Shown here in pieces: positions 36,701 through 48,010 of a stretch of DNA of 64,000 bases. Below the pieces are notes generated by a model, which saw only the letters and a program-made list of their open reading frames with translations, ran no database searches and was not told the origin of the DNA. Source of the DNA: Macropodus opercularis (lineage: Eukaryota; Chordata; Actinopteri; Anabantiformes; Osphronemidae). Position 1 is the stretch's first letter. Each line of letters opens with the position of its first letter. The stretch is taken from positions 14,874,501-14,938,500 of the forward strand of contig CM061091.1 in assembly GCA_030770545.1 (NCBI GenBank), read 5' to 3'. The position numbers were made by a program, and so were the translations under genes.

Positions 36701-39432
36701 TCTCTATTTTGCTTTCTTTTACCTTTGGTGTACGATATATATAGAAAAACATCCTGTTCTTCTGTTGATGTCAGCCAGAAAGAATGAGTAAAAAGAGTTG
36801 TCTATGACGGTGAGTACTTTCTTCAGTAAATAGCTTCAGTGTCACTGGTGACCCTGTCTACACCCAAGTCAAGGCAGGTATCAGTTTCATCTATAAGTGG
36901 AATGATGAAATGCTGTGGTAGACTACAAACATTGTTTGCAGAACCACACAAACCTGTCTATCACGTGCACATCTGCTGCAGGAGGGAGAGGACCTGTGTG
37001 TTTTAGATTAGATTACAGATAGATGTGCTGCTTGAACTAGTTAGATGATATCACAGGTGCTCACTTTTCTCATGACCAGACTCGTTTCGGTTGTCCTTAA
37101 ATAGATCTTTTGGATGACCAGTAAAATTGTGCACTTTTGAACACGATCACTATAGGAACTAAAACGATTCTAAAGATTAATCTGACTTGATTTGATTAGA
37201 GAACTAGTAAATAAACCACATACCTTACAGTCGACATTAAGCCTTTCTCTGCTTGGTACAGGTCTATGGATTTTTTTGGCACATTTGATAAGAAACTTGT
37301 AGTTCAGGAGTTATCATTTAAAATGTTTATTAGAGGAAAGTAGTTTTGCCTCAGTACAGCATCTCTATGTTCCGCATAAAATGAAGTAATCACAACCAGA
37401 AAAACTGAAACATGTATGAAATGTTATAATCCATGCCCACAGACATTGTGGTGAATCTAATGAACAGTGAAACTAGTCATGTGCAGTGTATTCATTCATT
37501 CACATGCCATTGGACACTGTTACAGTAGGACTTTGTTCATTTGACAATGTAATTATCCAAAGCTCCAAGTAAATTGAACAATTAGAAAAACTGCTTTGCT
37601 CAACTCCGTGGCCTCCTCTTGGCTTGCAGGAATGGTGAAGCACGTCACTGGAGGATATAAGGTGACTTATCACCCTGATGGTCCAGAGGGTCAGGCCTAT
37701 GAGATTGACTTCACGCCACCATTCAGAAGAGTGAGCATGACACACGACCTGGAGAAGCTGATGGGAGTTAAATTTCCTCCTACTGACAGCTATGACACTG
37801 ATGGTAAGGCTTTGTAGAAATGTGGGGATTCTGTGTTGGTGAAGATAGTAGCCACTGTCCTCTCATTAAATTTGAGGTGATTTGTATCCCTTTTGTCTCA
37901 ACTTAACTCTTATTATTTCTGTGACATTCTTTATGTATCTCATTGCCTGGTTTAAAAAAAAAAATGGAAGTCAGCCTCACGGGAGAATCTTCACTGAGAT
38001 TTAAGTCCTATTCTTTTCAACCTTGCATTTCAGAGACTCGTAAATTCTTTGATGATCTGTGTACACAAAGAGGAGTTGAATGTCCCCCACCCAGAACCAC
38101 TGCCCGTCTTCTTGACAAGGTGCTGCATTCGTGAATATCACTGTTTAATTGTTGTATATTTTTCATTTATGGTGTCTTTACTAATACCATCTTGTGCCAC
38201 AGTTGGTTGGAGACTTCCTTGAGGTTACATGTATCAACCCCACGTTCATCTGTGACCACCCTCAGATCATGAGCCCCTTAGCCAAATGGTAAAACACACC
38301 TTATCTAGCACTGACATTTTTGAAATCTCTGTGCCAAGCTATATACTGACATGTGTTTTGTTACAGGCACAGATCACAGAAAGGTCTGACTGAGCGTTTT
38401 GAGCTCTTTGTGATGAAGAAGGAAATCTGTAATGCTTACACTGAGTTGAATGATCCCATCAGACAGAGGGAGCTTTTTGAGCAGCAAGCCCAGGTGTGTG
38501 TAAGGCCTGAAGCCTGTTTTGCCCTCTGCCTTATTATATGAAGCTGCAAACTCCTTGACTGTGTGTATGTTCACAACTTTCATCTTTGTCAGGCCAAAGC
38601 TGAGGGTGATGATGAAGCCATGTTCATTGATGAGACCTTCTGCACAGCACTGGAATATGGTTTGCCTCCAACTGCAGGCTGGGGTATGGGCATTGATCGT
38701 CTCACAATGTTCCTGACCGACTCCAACAACATCAAGGTAAAGCTGTCGCATCAAAGGGGCAATTGTTTCTTTTTTTTATGACTTTAAAGAAAACATTTTA
38801 CCTGGTTTGCATTTATGCACCATCAACCTCCACATTGTTTCCCAACACGGTCACTGATTATGTCTTTTCCAACACTGACCGTTAACATAGATTATCTTCT
38901 GTCAGACTGAAACTTGATTAGTTCTCTAGTCATAAATGTGGCTTCAGGAGTAACTTAAACTAAAAGTAAAAAAATCAACAAATGCATTACACTTTTTGAG
39001 ATGACATTTACCTGTAATCACATCTTTTAGCGGGTTAGCGTCCATGCTTTCAGGCCTGAATTGGCACATGGCTGTAAAATCTTGTTCCATTTGTTTGTGC
39101 TTTGTGTGTTCTCTTGAACGCTTAAACATGAGAAAACATGTAACATTATGCCCCACCATGAATAAGGTGGCACGTCTCCAAAAGGCTGGCAGCACGTTTG
39201 TGTCTTGGTGCTGTCTTTGTTTCCAGTACTAGCACATTATGTAGGTCACCTGTGTTTCACTAGCACTTATGATAACATACACAGCCCCCGCACCACCCCC
39301 ACAGGTCGGGTGTGGCCTCCTTTTACTATTTCAACTGACAGTTTTGTTCTTCCACAGGAGGTGTTGCTTTTCCCAGCCATGAAGCCGGACGACAATAAGA
39401 CGGCACCACCCACAGAGGGTACATCTGTGTAA
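32180..39432 (+). CDS. kars1: Lysyl-tRNA synthetase (cytosolic form model), complete
   Basis: Class IIb aminoacyl-tRNA synthetase that charges tRNA-Lys with lysine using ATP. Cytosolic model exons: 32180-32223, 34434-34578, 34681-34846, 34928-35021, 35159-35345, 35709-35834, 36015-36134, 36316-36478, 37630-37803, 38034-38119, 38203-38288, 38367-38493, 38593-38736, 39358-39432; 578 codons plus TAA (human 597). Visible parts: a Lys-rich N-terminal tRNA-binding helix (KRRLKAEKK); an OB-fold anticodon domain (about residues 110-230); class II motif 1 near LEIETPMMN; motif 2 with RNEGIDLTHNPEFT and CEFY in exon 8; motif 3 with GLPPTAGWGMGIDR at about 529-543. The C-terminus TEGTSV matches the family. 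Intron 1 is duplicated and carries two alternative mitochondrial exons (separate entries), giving a second protein form from the same gene. Confidence 0.97.
32519..32581. repeat. (TA)n(TG)n microsatellite, copy A of the duplication
   Basis: About 9 TA units run into about 22 TG units in kars1 intron 1. Confidence 0.95.
32954..33093 (+). CDS. kars1: Alternative mitochondrial-targeting exon of kars1, copy A
   Basis: Exon 32926-33093 has a strong acceptor (TGTCTATTTTCTCAG) and a GTTGGT donor. An ATG at 32954 opens 46 codons plus two bases, ending in the same phase as exon 1, so joining to exon 2 gives a Ser before ELKRRLKAEKK. The peptide (begins MHCLVRAARQQLCQ, then FAFRGQWLKYAPP) is rich in Arg, Gln and Ala and has no acidic residue until position 45: a typical mitochondrial presequence. 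In human KARS1 the mitochondrial enzyme arises by inclusion of an alternative exon in exactly this place, also joined through Ser-ELKRR. Function is inferred from position, phase and composition. From this copy the next acceptor downstream is the mini-exon's, so correct joining to exon 2 needs skipping. Confidence 0.85.
33284..33315 (+). other. Chimeric 32-nt mini-exon at the kars1 duplication junction
   Basis: It combines a duplicated exon-2 acceptor (TTATTCTTACCAG) and a duplicated exon-1 donor (GTGAGCG), both with the same sequence as the functional sites. Its 32 nt are not a multiple of three; if included before exon 2 the frame meets TGA within three codons. It must be skipped, or transcripts containing it would be non-productive. 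Confidence 0.6.
33647..33730. repeat. (TG)n microsatellite, copy B of the duplication
   Basis: TG tract of about 80 bp with a short TATG interruption; the paralogue of the 32519 tract, but with different structure, so it has evolved since the duplication. Confidence 0.95.
34104..34243 (+). CDS. kars1: Alternative mitochondrial-targeting exon of kars1, copy B
   Basis: Second copy of the presequence exon (exon 34076-34243, ATG at 34104) with the same acceptor, donor, length and phase. It differs from copy A at two bases: one silent, one changing residue 43 from Gly to Arg. It lies 190 bp upstream of the real exon 2 acceptor with no competing copy between, so it is the likelier main mitochondrial exon. 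Confidence 0.87.
36479..37629. other. kars1 intron 8
   Basis: 1.15 kb, the longest kars1 intron outside the duplicated first one. No exon or recognisable element was seen. Confidence 0.5.
38737..39357. other. kars1 intron 13
   Basis: 0.62 kb between the motif 3 exon and the last coding exon; nothing else was recognised. Confidence 0.5.
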
Positions 39433-41542
39433 TGTCACAAAGCTGACCTGTGCTGCTGTCACATGTATCTGAAGGATCCTTTACCTCGCTGCGTTCATTG
39501 TCTGCGAGTGAGCAGAATTGTTTTATCAACGTTGGTCTGTCAGAGGTCTCATTCTTGATTAAGGGGGTATCATCTTGTTTCATTTACACAGTTAAAAAAA
39601 TGTCTTTTTGTATTTCTCACTATTTCCAATCACATGTGCTGGATCCTCTTTAGGGAGACGGTTTAATGCTCATCATCCAGACAATATAATGAATATTTTA
39701 TCATCTTAATCTGTTGTGCAGAGACTTGGATGAAATATTTCTGAAAACAGAGATGCAGTGGTGTGGGATTGTGGTCACCAAATACATTGCAAATAAACCA
39801 CATGATGTACTCAAGCATCTTTGTGTTGTCAGACTATTCATCCCAAGTTTGGATTAATTCTTAATTAATTAATTGGTATTAATTCTTGTCTGAGATGTTT
39901 GACTGCAAATTCCATATTCCTTTGCCAAGATGTTTAAGCGTGGGTATGTCTGAATAAATTAATATGAATCGACACTGTTGTGATGTCTGTGGTTTCTCAT
40001 TCAATACTTTTAAGATGTCAAACTCAAACATGACGCCTGTTGGTCATGGTTTGCATTACATTTTTTCACAATCTGCTCTTCCTGCACCACAACTTTAAAC
40101 CTGCTGGATGTTTATTTTGCAGTTTTGTAAAAAAAAAAAATGCAATTAATAAAGCTGTTTCAAAGACTTACTTTTAAGGAAGCCCAAGAAATGCATACGA
40201 ATGAGTGTAATGGCTGGTAGATATTGGTATTGTTGGACAGCTGTTTGTTCAATACTGTTTTTATATCAGAACTTTTATTATCCTGTCCCACAATTTGTTT
40301 TGTGATTTAAAAACTGAATTGTGACATACCTTACTGCTGCAGGAGCTGATTTTTTTGTTTTTTTGTTAAAAGGATTTAACATCTACATACTGTATATGAA
40401 TTTATAAAATCCAACTTTGGCTTGAGCATGTATGTTTACTTGCTTTTTGCCATGCATTAGCTATCTAATGATGCAGCTGTGTACAATATGTAATTACATT
40501 ACAGTAAAGTAGACCACACTTACACTGCGGCAGCTGGGTGATGCCGTCCACATGCTCACCACTGACCCTTTTTTTTGGCTCCACTCCTCTTTTTATGTTG
40601 TTTTAATGGAGTCTTAGCTCCAGGTCCTGTGCAGCAAAGCTCGCAGTAGACTTTTGGTACTTTCCTTAGCTAAGAGTCCATTAAGTCCATATTTACATCT
40701 GTCAGGTGCACTCATTTAGCCATTAGGCAAAGCCTGAGAGTCTGGCCCAATTGCTGTCTCAGTTAGATTTTTCCTTTGGTTTGATGTTTCAGAAAAATAG
40801 GCTTATTTTGCATTAATGGTGGAGTTATGCCCCTTCAACTTGTAAGTGAAATGAGGCCTGGTTCTCCCAGTTCCTACTTTCAGACTGCCTCTAAAGTTGC
40901 ATCAGGGCATTTGTGATGGTGGATTCTTTCACTGTGGTGCTGGTGAGATGGTTTGAGTGCTAAAGCAAAGCCACTGGTTTCTGCATCAGTTTCTACCAAT
41001 AAAAAGGCAGAAGAGGAAGCGGAGACACCTGAGCCTTCACACCTAGTGTCTCCAGAGTCTGTGCTTATTATTTGGACAGTTTTGCACCAGTGGGGATGGG
41101 AGAGCCTCAACATTAGCCGTCTTTTGTTTTGTTGACAGAACTGCACTGGGCGGACTGTGATTCAGCATCGCGAGGCAGTCACCTGGAAACTCACTCATCG
41201 ATCAGTCTCCTTGTTCTTATAGGTGTGTTTGTGCTTGTTGTCCTGTTCTAATAAGCAGCAGATGTCTCTCTGGGTTTGTGGGAGGAAACCAAAGAAAACC
41301 CACGCAAACATGGGTAAAAAGGGGCAAACGGGAGCTTTTGTTTTTTACACCAGTACATTTTGTTTCTGTGTGTTAATTAATGTGATTAACCACAGTCTGT
41401 ATTTATTTCAACTCTCCTCCTCCAGGCGTAAGCTCGCGGGTAACGGGATGGTGCGCGCTCCCGATCTCCAGAGTGTGTGCCTGCCTGCCTGCGTGCGTGT
41501 GTGTGCGCACTGGATCAAAAAGTCGACACACGTTGAGTGAAG
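39433..41542. other. kars1 3' UTR and gcsh upstream region
   Basis: AATAAA occurs at 39792-39797 and 39953-39958, and again at about 40148; the first two are likely kars1 3' ends. The last 120 bp before 41543 are richer in CG and are the probable gcsh promoter/5' UTR. No other gene was seen. Confidence 0.5.
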
Positions 41543-44277
41543 ATGGCGATGAGCGCAGCGCTGCGGTGCCTGTCTGCAAACTTTTCGCACAGGCTGCCTC
41601 AGCTCTCGTCAGCAGCGCAGGTTGCGGGGACTCGGCTGCTGTGGAGGAGCGGCCGTCCGCGGACACTGAGCTCGACCTCGAACCGCTGGACAGGTAATAA
41701 TAAAGCAGAGCCGAACGAGCGTTACGCAGTCCACGCGGGCCGAACGCGCGTTCCAGTCTGTGCGCACTGGAGCAAAAAGAACCCACGCAGCGTGTCACTT
41801 CTCCACAGCGCAGGAGAGTGAACGCTGCTAAGACTTGTTTCTGAACTTGAAGGTGGCTCTGAACAACGGTACTGCAGAAAACATCAGCCACATTTTAAGC
41901 TGACTGTATAATAAGGCTCTGTTTGGTGACACTGTAAAATGGGCCGTTAATTATTAATAATGGACCAGAATGGAAAGTTCAGCTGTTTAGCAGAGCAGGA
42001 ATAATCATTTGTAGGGATTGAACGAGCTCCTCAGCCCCATATTCTCAGCCTGGTTCAAACCAGAAGTGATGCCAACACTGGAAATTCCAGTTCATCCCTC
42101 AGGGGATCTTAAAGATGACAACATGAGCTTTGACTCATTTTGTTTTACTCTTATTCATTTTTTCTCTTTCAAACACTGACGGTAAGCACATTTGTGAGGT
42201 TGTTTAACTGCAACACGCACCTGGTGTTGTGCAAGCAATGGTCAGCTCATAGTTCAATAAGCTGTTCTTTCTACGTGTATGCAATCACATGCTTTGACAT
42301 TGCCCCAATTATTCTTTTTTGCCCATACTGATTCATAGTTTCATGTTTATGCACGTCGGTCCTCACTAACTCGTTCTCTTGTTCTCTCCGCAGCCCTAAA
42401 ATTCACAGACAAGCATGAGTGGGTGCGAGTAGAAGGTGGAGTTGGTACCGTTGGTATCAGCAGTTATGCTCAGGTGGGTTGTCAGATCTGTCTGACTTCA
42501 ATCTAAAACTAGTGCTGGTCATGTCTATAGTGCGTAGTCCAATCCTGCACTTTGTCCTCACCTACAGCAAGTGTACTTTATTATGTACTCTATAATCTAA
42601 TTTACTGTTTTATGACTATTGCTTAAGACAATCAATTACTGTACCGCCAGACTACAGTGGTGTGCAGAAAGTCCCATCAGCAGCTCTCCTACCAAATGGG
42701 GCTTCAAAGCTCTGAGTAACATTCAGGAACTCAAGCACTGTTGCTTTACTAATTCAGGAATTCAGCCATGAAAGCTACATTTGCCACACAACCCTACACT
42801 TGACGCCACAGAAACTGGCTGTTAGATGTGGATTTGTTTACTTCTGCGGAGCAAAGCGTGGACGTTTATCACTAATGCGCTGAACAGATGATGGGAGATG
42901 ATGCTCCAGCCATATTCAGAGCTGTGCACATACCAGCAAAGCACAACATTACACCCTTGTCACATCTGCTTATGTAAAGCACAGTGAAGCAGATCCAGCC
43001 GCACAGAGCAGAAGGCTTTGTGCGACTGCAACACTGAGCTGCTCACAAGAGAAGGGGGTTTGAGGTGAAAAGGCTGTGCACACTGGGTCCTGAGTATGCA
43101 GTCAAGTTGAATGAATTGGACATAGTTTAGATTCAAACCTTTCCATCTAAAGTCACAATGTGAATCCAGGCAGTAGCTTTCTGTAATTGCATTGTTTTGT
43201 CGGACAAATCATGTAAAACTATTTAAGCATTTAGTGTTAGACTAAATTTGAACACCGTCAAATACAGAGTGGTCCCTCAAGAAAACCTACTTCAGGACAT
43301 AGGATTCATTCATATAATCTAGACATCACTGCAGTAAGACATCACAACACAGATGTCAGTTCAAACCGCCTTCATCTTGGTCAGTGGAGCCTGAGAGGAT
43401 CTGCCAATTCCAGGTCATGTCTGTGTGTGAGGCCAAGGCCTTACATTAGCCTGTAGCCGTAGCAACTGAGTGTCAACTGTAACGTGATTGACAGGAGCAC
43501 AAAGCCAGTTGATCTGAAAATAAGCTGAATGGTCTGTAGTCAAAAGTCCATCGTTTATCAAACTGGAGCAGGCATAAACACAAACCTGCTGTTACTCTGC
43601 TCAGTGTGAGAAGGTCAAGCATAGCATTTGTATTATAAAATATTCCACATGTTAGAAGTTAATAACCTTAGGAATGTTTCATCACAATATCTGTTACAAC
43701 ATGCAGTTCTGTCATTCTAGGATGCATTAGGTGATGTGGTGTACTGTGGACTTCCTGAAGTTGGCCAAAGACTTGAACAAATGGGTAAGAACCTGAAACA
43801 GTTTACGAGTCTGCCTGGACTTGATTAAATACATTCAAGTTACTGCAAATTGCACAAAATGACTCTTTGTTCAAATGTTAATCAACTGACTAAAAGAAAG
43901 TTTCTCATACACGTGAAAGTACACATGTGATCTTTGTCTGTGCATTGTAGAGGAGTTTGGTGCTTTGGAAAGTGTAAAAGCTGCGAGTGAACTGTACTCA
44001 CCACTGACAGGAGAGGTGACTGAAATCAACACAGACCTAGCAGAGAATCCTGGGCTTGTGAACAAAGCCTGTTATGCAGAGGGTAAATATCTTTCATTTT
44101 CAGGGTCTTGCTAAGACGTCCAATAAGTCGTTCATAAAAACGCATCATTTTTGGCTTGTTAAAATATAAATTTTTACAGGTTGGCTCATCAAGATGACGA
44201 TCGAAAAGCCTGAAGAGCTTGACAGTCTCATGGATCAAGCTGCGTATGATAAGTTTATTAAATCACTTGAAGAATAA
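41543..44277 (+). CDS. gcsh: Glycine cleavage system H-protein, complete
   Basis: Mitochondrial lipoyl carrier that shuttles the aminomethyl intermediate between the P, T and L proteins of glycine decarboxylase. Exons: 41543-41693, 42394-42473, 43721-43784, 43951-44082, 44180-44277; 174 codons plus TAA (human 173). The first 48 residues are Arg/Ser/Ala-rich without acidic residues, a mitochondrial presequence. The mature part opens with LKFTDKHEWVR. The lipoylated lysine is in ESVKAASELYSPL, at about residue 108. Motifs GTVGISSYAQ and ENPGLVNKACY are conserved. The start is the ATG giving MAMSAALRC; a second in-frame ATG follows two codons later. Poly(A) signal at 44533-44538. Confidence 0.97.
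41694..42393. other. gcsh intron 1
   Basis: 0.7 kb; the GC-rich start continues the CpG-rich promoter region. Nothing else was recognised. Confidence 0.5.
42474..43720. other. gcsh intron 2
   Basis: 1.25 kb, unusually long for this small gene. No exon was seen. The middle (about 42660-43500) may be an old repeat, but I could not find terminal repeats or a coding remnant. Confidence 0.4.
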
Positions 44278-45277
44278 AGCAGTAAATTCGCTGTGCTACT
44301 CTGCTGGGTAATTTCCATCAAAGATTAGCTTTTATGTGGGTTTTTGATACTGGAATACACAGCAACACTGAGAAGGTTAGAAATGTTTAGACACTAGTGA
44401 AGCTGAAGGGCACTTCATTTCAAAAGGTGTCACTAATATTGGATTTTGTTTCTGGTGCTTTGCACCGTTCTTTGAAATGTGCACAGAAGTGATAAAAGCC
44501 TAAAAAAAAGGAGTCCTGTGTCATATTTATTTAATAAAGTATGATTATAGAGTTGCATTTGATGTGTAAGTGAGTATTTACAGTATTTACACGAGTTCAC
44601 TAACTCTGACATGATGGTGTCCTTGGCCACTACAGCAAGGTGGAAGAAACCAGTTACTTGTGTTAAGGTTACTTTCAATCATAGTAAACCCTACTAAAAA
44701 TGGCTCATGCTGTGCCGGTGAAAGTAGCTGATGTTACTGTACAGGGGCTGACAGGGCACACTGCTTTTTTTTGGTTAGCGTTTCCTTCGCCTTTGCCCTA
44801 AGGTGAAGATACACAGAGATTGCAAGAGTTAGTTGATAAATGATTAATGAAACTGGTTTTAAATCTGTCACTAAACAAAACTCTGCACTGCCAGACTGAT
44901 AATAGAAAAGAATTGTAATTGGTATTTCTAGCCATGCTAATAAATGATCAGTATATTAGTTACAGAGTTTTAATTAAAATATAATAGACACGCTCATTTT
45001 AAAGAAGGTTGAACATGTTATGCTGCGTAGCATCTAAGGCTGTCCGGCCTTTACGCACTCAATTATCAAGAAATTCTTTATGATTATATTATTATAATTG
45101 GTACAGCAATAAAAACTATATCTAGACAGAACAATATTAACGGGTTCTGATATTGTTATATTATGCTTAGTGGGTCTTAGTCACCTGCTAGTTGTACACT
45201 GGGCTTTACAGCTCTCATAGCATACATATAATATACACATATAATGTCTAATGCGTATAAATATCAATGTTGCATAT
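44278..45277. other. gcsh 3' UTR and spacer up to the provirus
   Basis: Contains AATAAA at 44533-44538. The rest is AT-rich with no recognised gene. The provirus begins at 45278 after an ATAT target site. Confidence 0.5.
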
Positions 45278-45827
45278 TGTTGAGCTGCTCTCCCAATCCC
45301 AGCTCTGCGCGTTCGTTGAATGATGAGGAGAAACGTCTGATAAAAATCAGTCTTGCTTTTATTTCAAACTTGAAGAATAATAATGTACAGGCCTGGGTCA
45401 GTCTGTCCCTATACTATACAGCATATAGTCAGGGCACGAAGTCTGACTGACACTGTCTGTCCCTCGACCCACACTTTTATGCTGGACAGAGCATCTTTCT
45501 GTGGTGTAACAGGATCCTGATGCCGTGGTCTGGTGTTCGTCTCCATGGCTGGTTTATTGGTGTCTTATCTTCTCCGTTGCTTTGTGGTCCCATAACCTAT
45601 GGATCCAAGCACATTCCTTCTACAGACATTCACATGTTTCACTCCCTACTTATCTTATTTTCTGCCGTGTCTGGGTGCATCTGGTGTCTCTACTATTCTC
45701 TAAATCTGATGTGTGTGTTTCAACCTATACTTTAATGCAATCGGCTTGTTCTGTTTTCTGCTTACTTCCTACTATCTAAGCTTTCAACTACTATTTTAAC
45801 TACTACTTAACTATTTAGATTCCTACA
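45278..45827 (-). repeat. 3' LTR (550 bp)
   Basis: By eye identical to the 52708-53257 LTR over the full 550 bp. Minus-strand reading begins TGTAGGAATC and ends GCTCAACA. It includes a CATAAAAG TATA-like box and an AATAAA in the same relative places as the 5' LTR, so it could start or end transcripts toward gcsh. Confidence 0.97.
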
Positions 45828-45839
45828 ATTCCCCCTTTT
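45828..45839 (-). promoter_or_regulatory. Polypurine tract of the provirus
   Basis: Minus strand reads AAAAGGGGGAAT directly before the 3' LTR, the position and composition of a gammaretrovirus-style plus-strand primer. Confidence 0.9.
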
Positions 45840-45861
45840 GGTCTCTCATCCGAGAGACCAC

Positions 45862-47940
45862 TTACAACACCGCCATGACTGCTATATCTTCCTGTTCGTC
45901 CTCCTCGTCGTTTGGTGCGCCTCCTCTAAGCAGTGGCATCTGTGTAGCAGGAGCATCCCTGCCTTCTATTGCAGTCACTATTAAATGCTGACACAAAGCT
46001 CGGATGCAGGGAATACAGCAGCATCCACACAAGATTAGAGCCGTCACCATTCCTACTAAGGAGAGAAATATAGACAAAATCATGGTTTTCCATTTTCCAA
46101 ACATTCTGTTCATCCAATGATCAAGAGGATTATTAATCCCTGAATTTTCATGCATTTCCTTAGATAGTGTCCGTAGTCCCTCTAATGCCTTGGTGACGGA
46201 GCCATCAGGAGCCGTATTGTTAGGAATGAACGTACAGCATTGCTCACCAAACATAGAGCACACTCCCCCCTTTTCCGCCAGCAACATATCCAAGGCCATA
46301 CGGTTCTGCACCGACATCAGGGATGTGGGAGCTACTTGGTCTGCCAGACCTTCTACTGCATCTCTGGTCAAGTTCGCTAGACGCAGAACATTGTAATGTA
46401 CATAATTAATTCTATCAATATTTTTGTTAGGAGTTACTGGGAAGAGAGCGGCTACAACCGGTATGTTTTCAAATCCACCAGCTATCTGATCTGCCAGTTT
46501 AAATTCATCCGGCACTCCACGTGGCACACCTATTGCGTCTATATACGTCGGGCTCCCTGTAGATAAATCAAATCCTTGTGCTTTACGTTTCTGCAAAACA
46601 TGCCTTCTACGTTTTCGGGTGGTATCATGCCGATCATGTCGGTCGGTTATTGCCTTGAGATGAGTCTTTCCATCTTTATGACCTATCAACATTAAAGGTA
46701 TTGCCAGTCGCACCATAGCACATCTTCCCTTCCAGGCTGTGGCTAAATTCACCCTCAACCGTGTTTCATCACACATCCAAAACAAATCCGCCCTTGCCCA
46801 GGTCCCTACTGTGTTTGTAGCATTTTTAGCACACCAGGTCCCTCTCAGGCTACCTACTGCCACACCTGTGGGGTCGTTACTGGAGAAACAGGTGTAATTA
46901 TTGAACCGTGGGGCAAAGACAGGTGGTTTAGTGTCATTGCGAATAGGAGGAAATATTGCTGCCAATGTTGTACAATTAAGAGGAGTGGCCTGTGAGGTTA
47001 ATTTTACCATACAGTCGTATCCCCAAGAGTCACTGTCGGGATACAAAGGGGCGGGTTCAGTGTATAACAGAGGACGGGCTGATGAACATGCCACGCAGTT
47101 TGTCATACCTTGCTCTCTGGCGGTGCCTACTAACCAATCTAGCCATAGATTCTTATCTCCGTAACCAGTGGCTAGTTGAATTATATCTGTGGTGGATAAT
47201 TTTGTATAGTCCAATGTTAAAACATGTTTCTTAACCTCGTCCTGTGCTTTTCCTGGAGCAGAAGTAACAGCCTTCTGGTCTTTCTTTGTGCGACTCTGTG
47301 GTTCCCGGAAATTAATTTTTATCATACCCAATGTATCTTTTCCTGGTTGATCCACCCCTAATATCCAATAAAATGTCATTTCATTTCGATCTGCATTAGT
47401 ACTGATACTACTTCCTGGTGTTCGAGTGGGCCCCACCCACTTTCCTGGTATGGTCAGAGTGAGTGGAAGGTTGTTATATGCGATACGTGCCTTGTCACCG
47501 AATGTCACATTGCTCCACCATCCTTCTCCTCCGGTTGTAGGCTTTTGTCCTGTATTTTTGATCACCTCCCCCCATGAGGGACAAGGTGAAACGCTATATG
47601 CATCCTGTGCTCTACAGTAACGATCTGTATTAGCTTCTGTACACAGATACACACTGTATCCTTTCCAATTTTTCCAACTCTGTCGGTCTGGGCCACAATT
47701 AATAACGGAACATAAATCAAACTGGAATCTAGTAAGAGTGCCACGCGTGTAGTTCAACTCAATTCCCCCATACCTGACGAGACATTGGTCCCTATGACTC
47801 GCCGCTCTGCCCTTCCTCTCCAGTTTGAGATGGTGACGCCTCCACTCTTTCCATCTCAAGGTTCCTAAAACAGTTCCTATAGCCAGCACAGCAATCACAC
47901 ATACAATTAACTTCTTATATGGCCATGTCCATGCCATCAT
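45862..47940 (-). CDS. env: Retroviral envelope glycoprotein, intact 692-codon frame
   Basis: Surface and transmembrane glycoprotein precursor of the provirus, without a stop. Landmarks: an N-terminal hydrophobic segment (about residues 11-28) followed by a strongly basic stretch; a CVAC (CXXC) motif in the surface part; about eight N-glycosylation sequons; a polybasic RKRRR (about 442-446) with a second QKRK just after, as candidate furin sites; a CX6CC disulfide motif at about 561-569; a membrane anchor at about 620-646; a Cys-rich boundary; and a cytoplasmic tail of about 45 residues ending in an acidic stretch. CXXC plus CX6CC is the gammaretrovirus-type covalently linked arrangement. It is the only undamaged gene of the provirus. 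The start is the first of two ATGs, directly after an A-tract. Whether it is expressed or recruited by the host is not shown by sequence. Confidence 0.93.
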   Translation of the reverse strand: MMAWTWPYKKLIVCVIAVLAIGTVLGTLRWKEWRRHHLKLERKGRAASHRDQCLVRYGGIELNYTRGTLTRFQFDLCSVINCGPDRQSWKNWKGYSVYLCTEANTDRYCRAQDAYSVSPCPSWGEVIKNTGQKPTTGGEGWWSNVTFGDKARIAYNNLPLTLTIPGKWVGPTRTPGSSISTNADRNEMTFYWILGVDQPGKDTLGMIKINFREPQSRTKKDQKAVTSAPGKAQDEVKKHVLTLDYTKLSTTDIIQLATGYGDKNLWLDWLVGTAREQGMTNCVACSSARPLLYTEPAPLYPDSDSWGYDCMVKLTSQATPLNCTTLAAIFPPIRNDTKPPVFAPRFNNYTCFSSNDPTGVAVGSLRGTWCAKNATNTVGTWARADLFWMCDETRLRVNLATAWKGRCAMVRLAIPLMLIGHKDGKTHLKAITDRHDRHDTTRKRRRHVLQKRKAQGFDLSTGSPTYIDAIGVPRGVPDEFKLADQIAGGFENIPVVAALFPVTPNKNIDRINYVHYNVLRLANLTRDAVEGLADQVAPTSLMSVQNRMALDMLLAEKGGVCSMFGEQCCTFIPNNTAPDGSVTKALEGLRTLSKEMHENSGINNPLDHWMNRMFGKWKTMILSIFLSLVGMVTALILCGCCCIPCIRALCQHLIVTAIEGRDAPATQMPLLRGGAPNDEEDEQEDIAVMAVL

Positions 47941-47941
47941 G

Positions 47942-47964
47942 TTTTTTTTTTTTTTTTTTTTTAT
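47942..47964 (-). repeat. A23 tract just upstream of env
   Basis: 23 consecutive T on the + strand (A on the viral sense strand), one base before the env ATG. Confidence 0.95.
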
Positions 47965-48010
47965 CTATATCTTTCACTAATACCCTTTAGTGAAAAAGCT
48001 TTCGACTTTC

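Noticed and set aside
41403..41891. 162-codon minus-strand open frame over gcsh exon 1
   Set aside because: GC-rich antisense of a real first exon and promoter; no recognisable domain.
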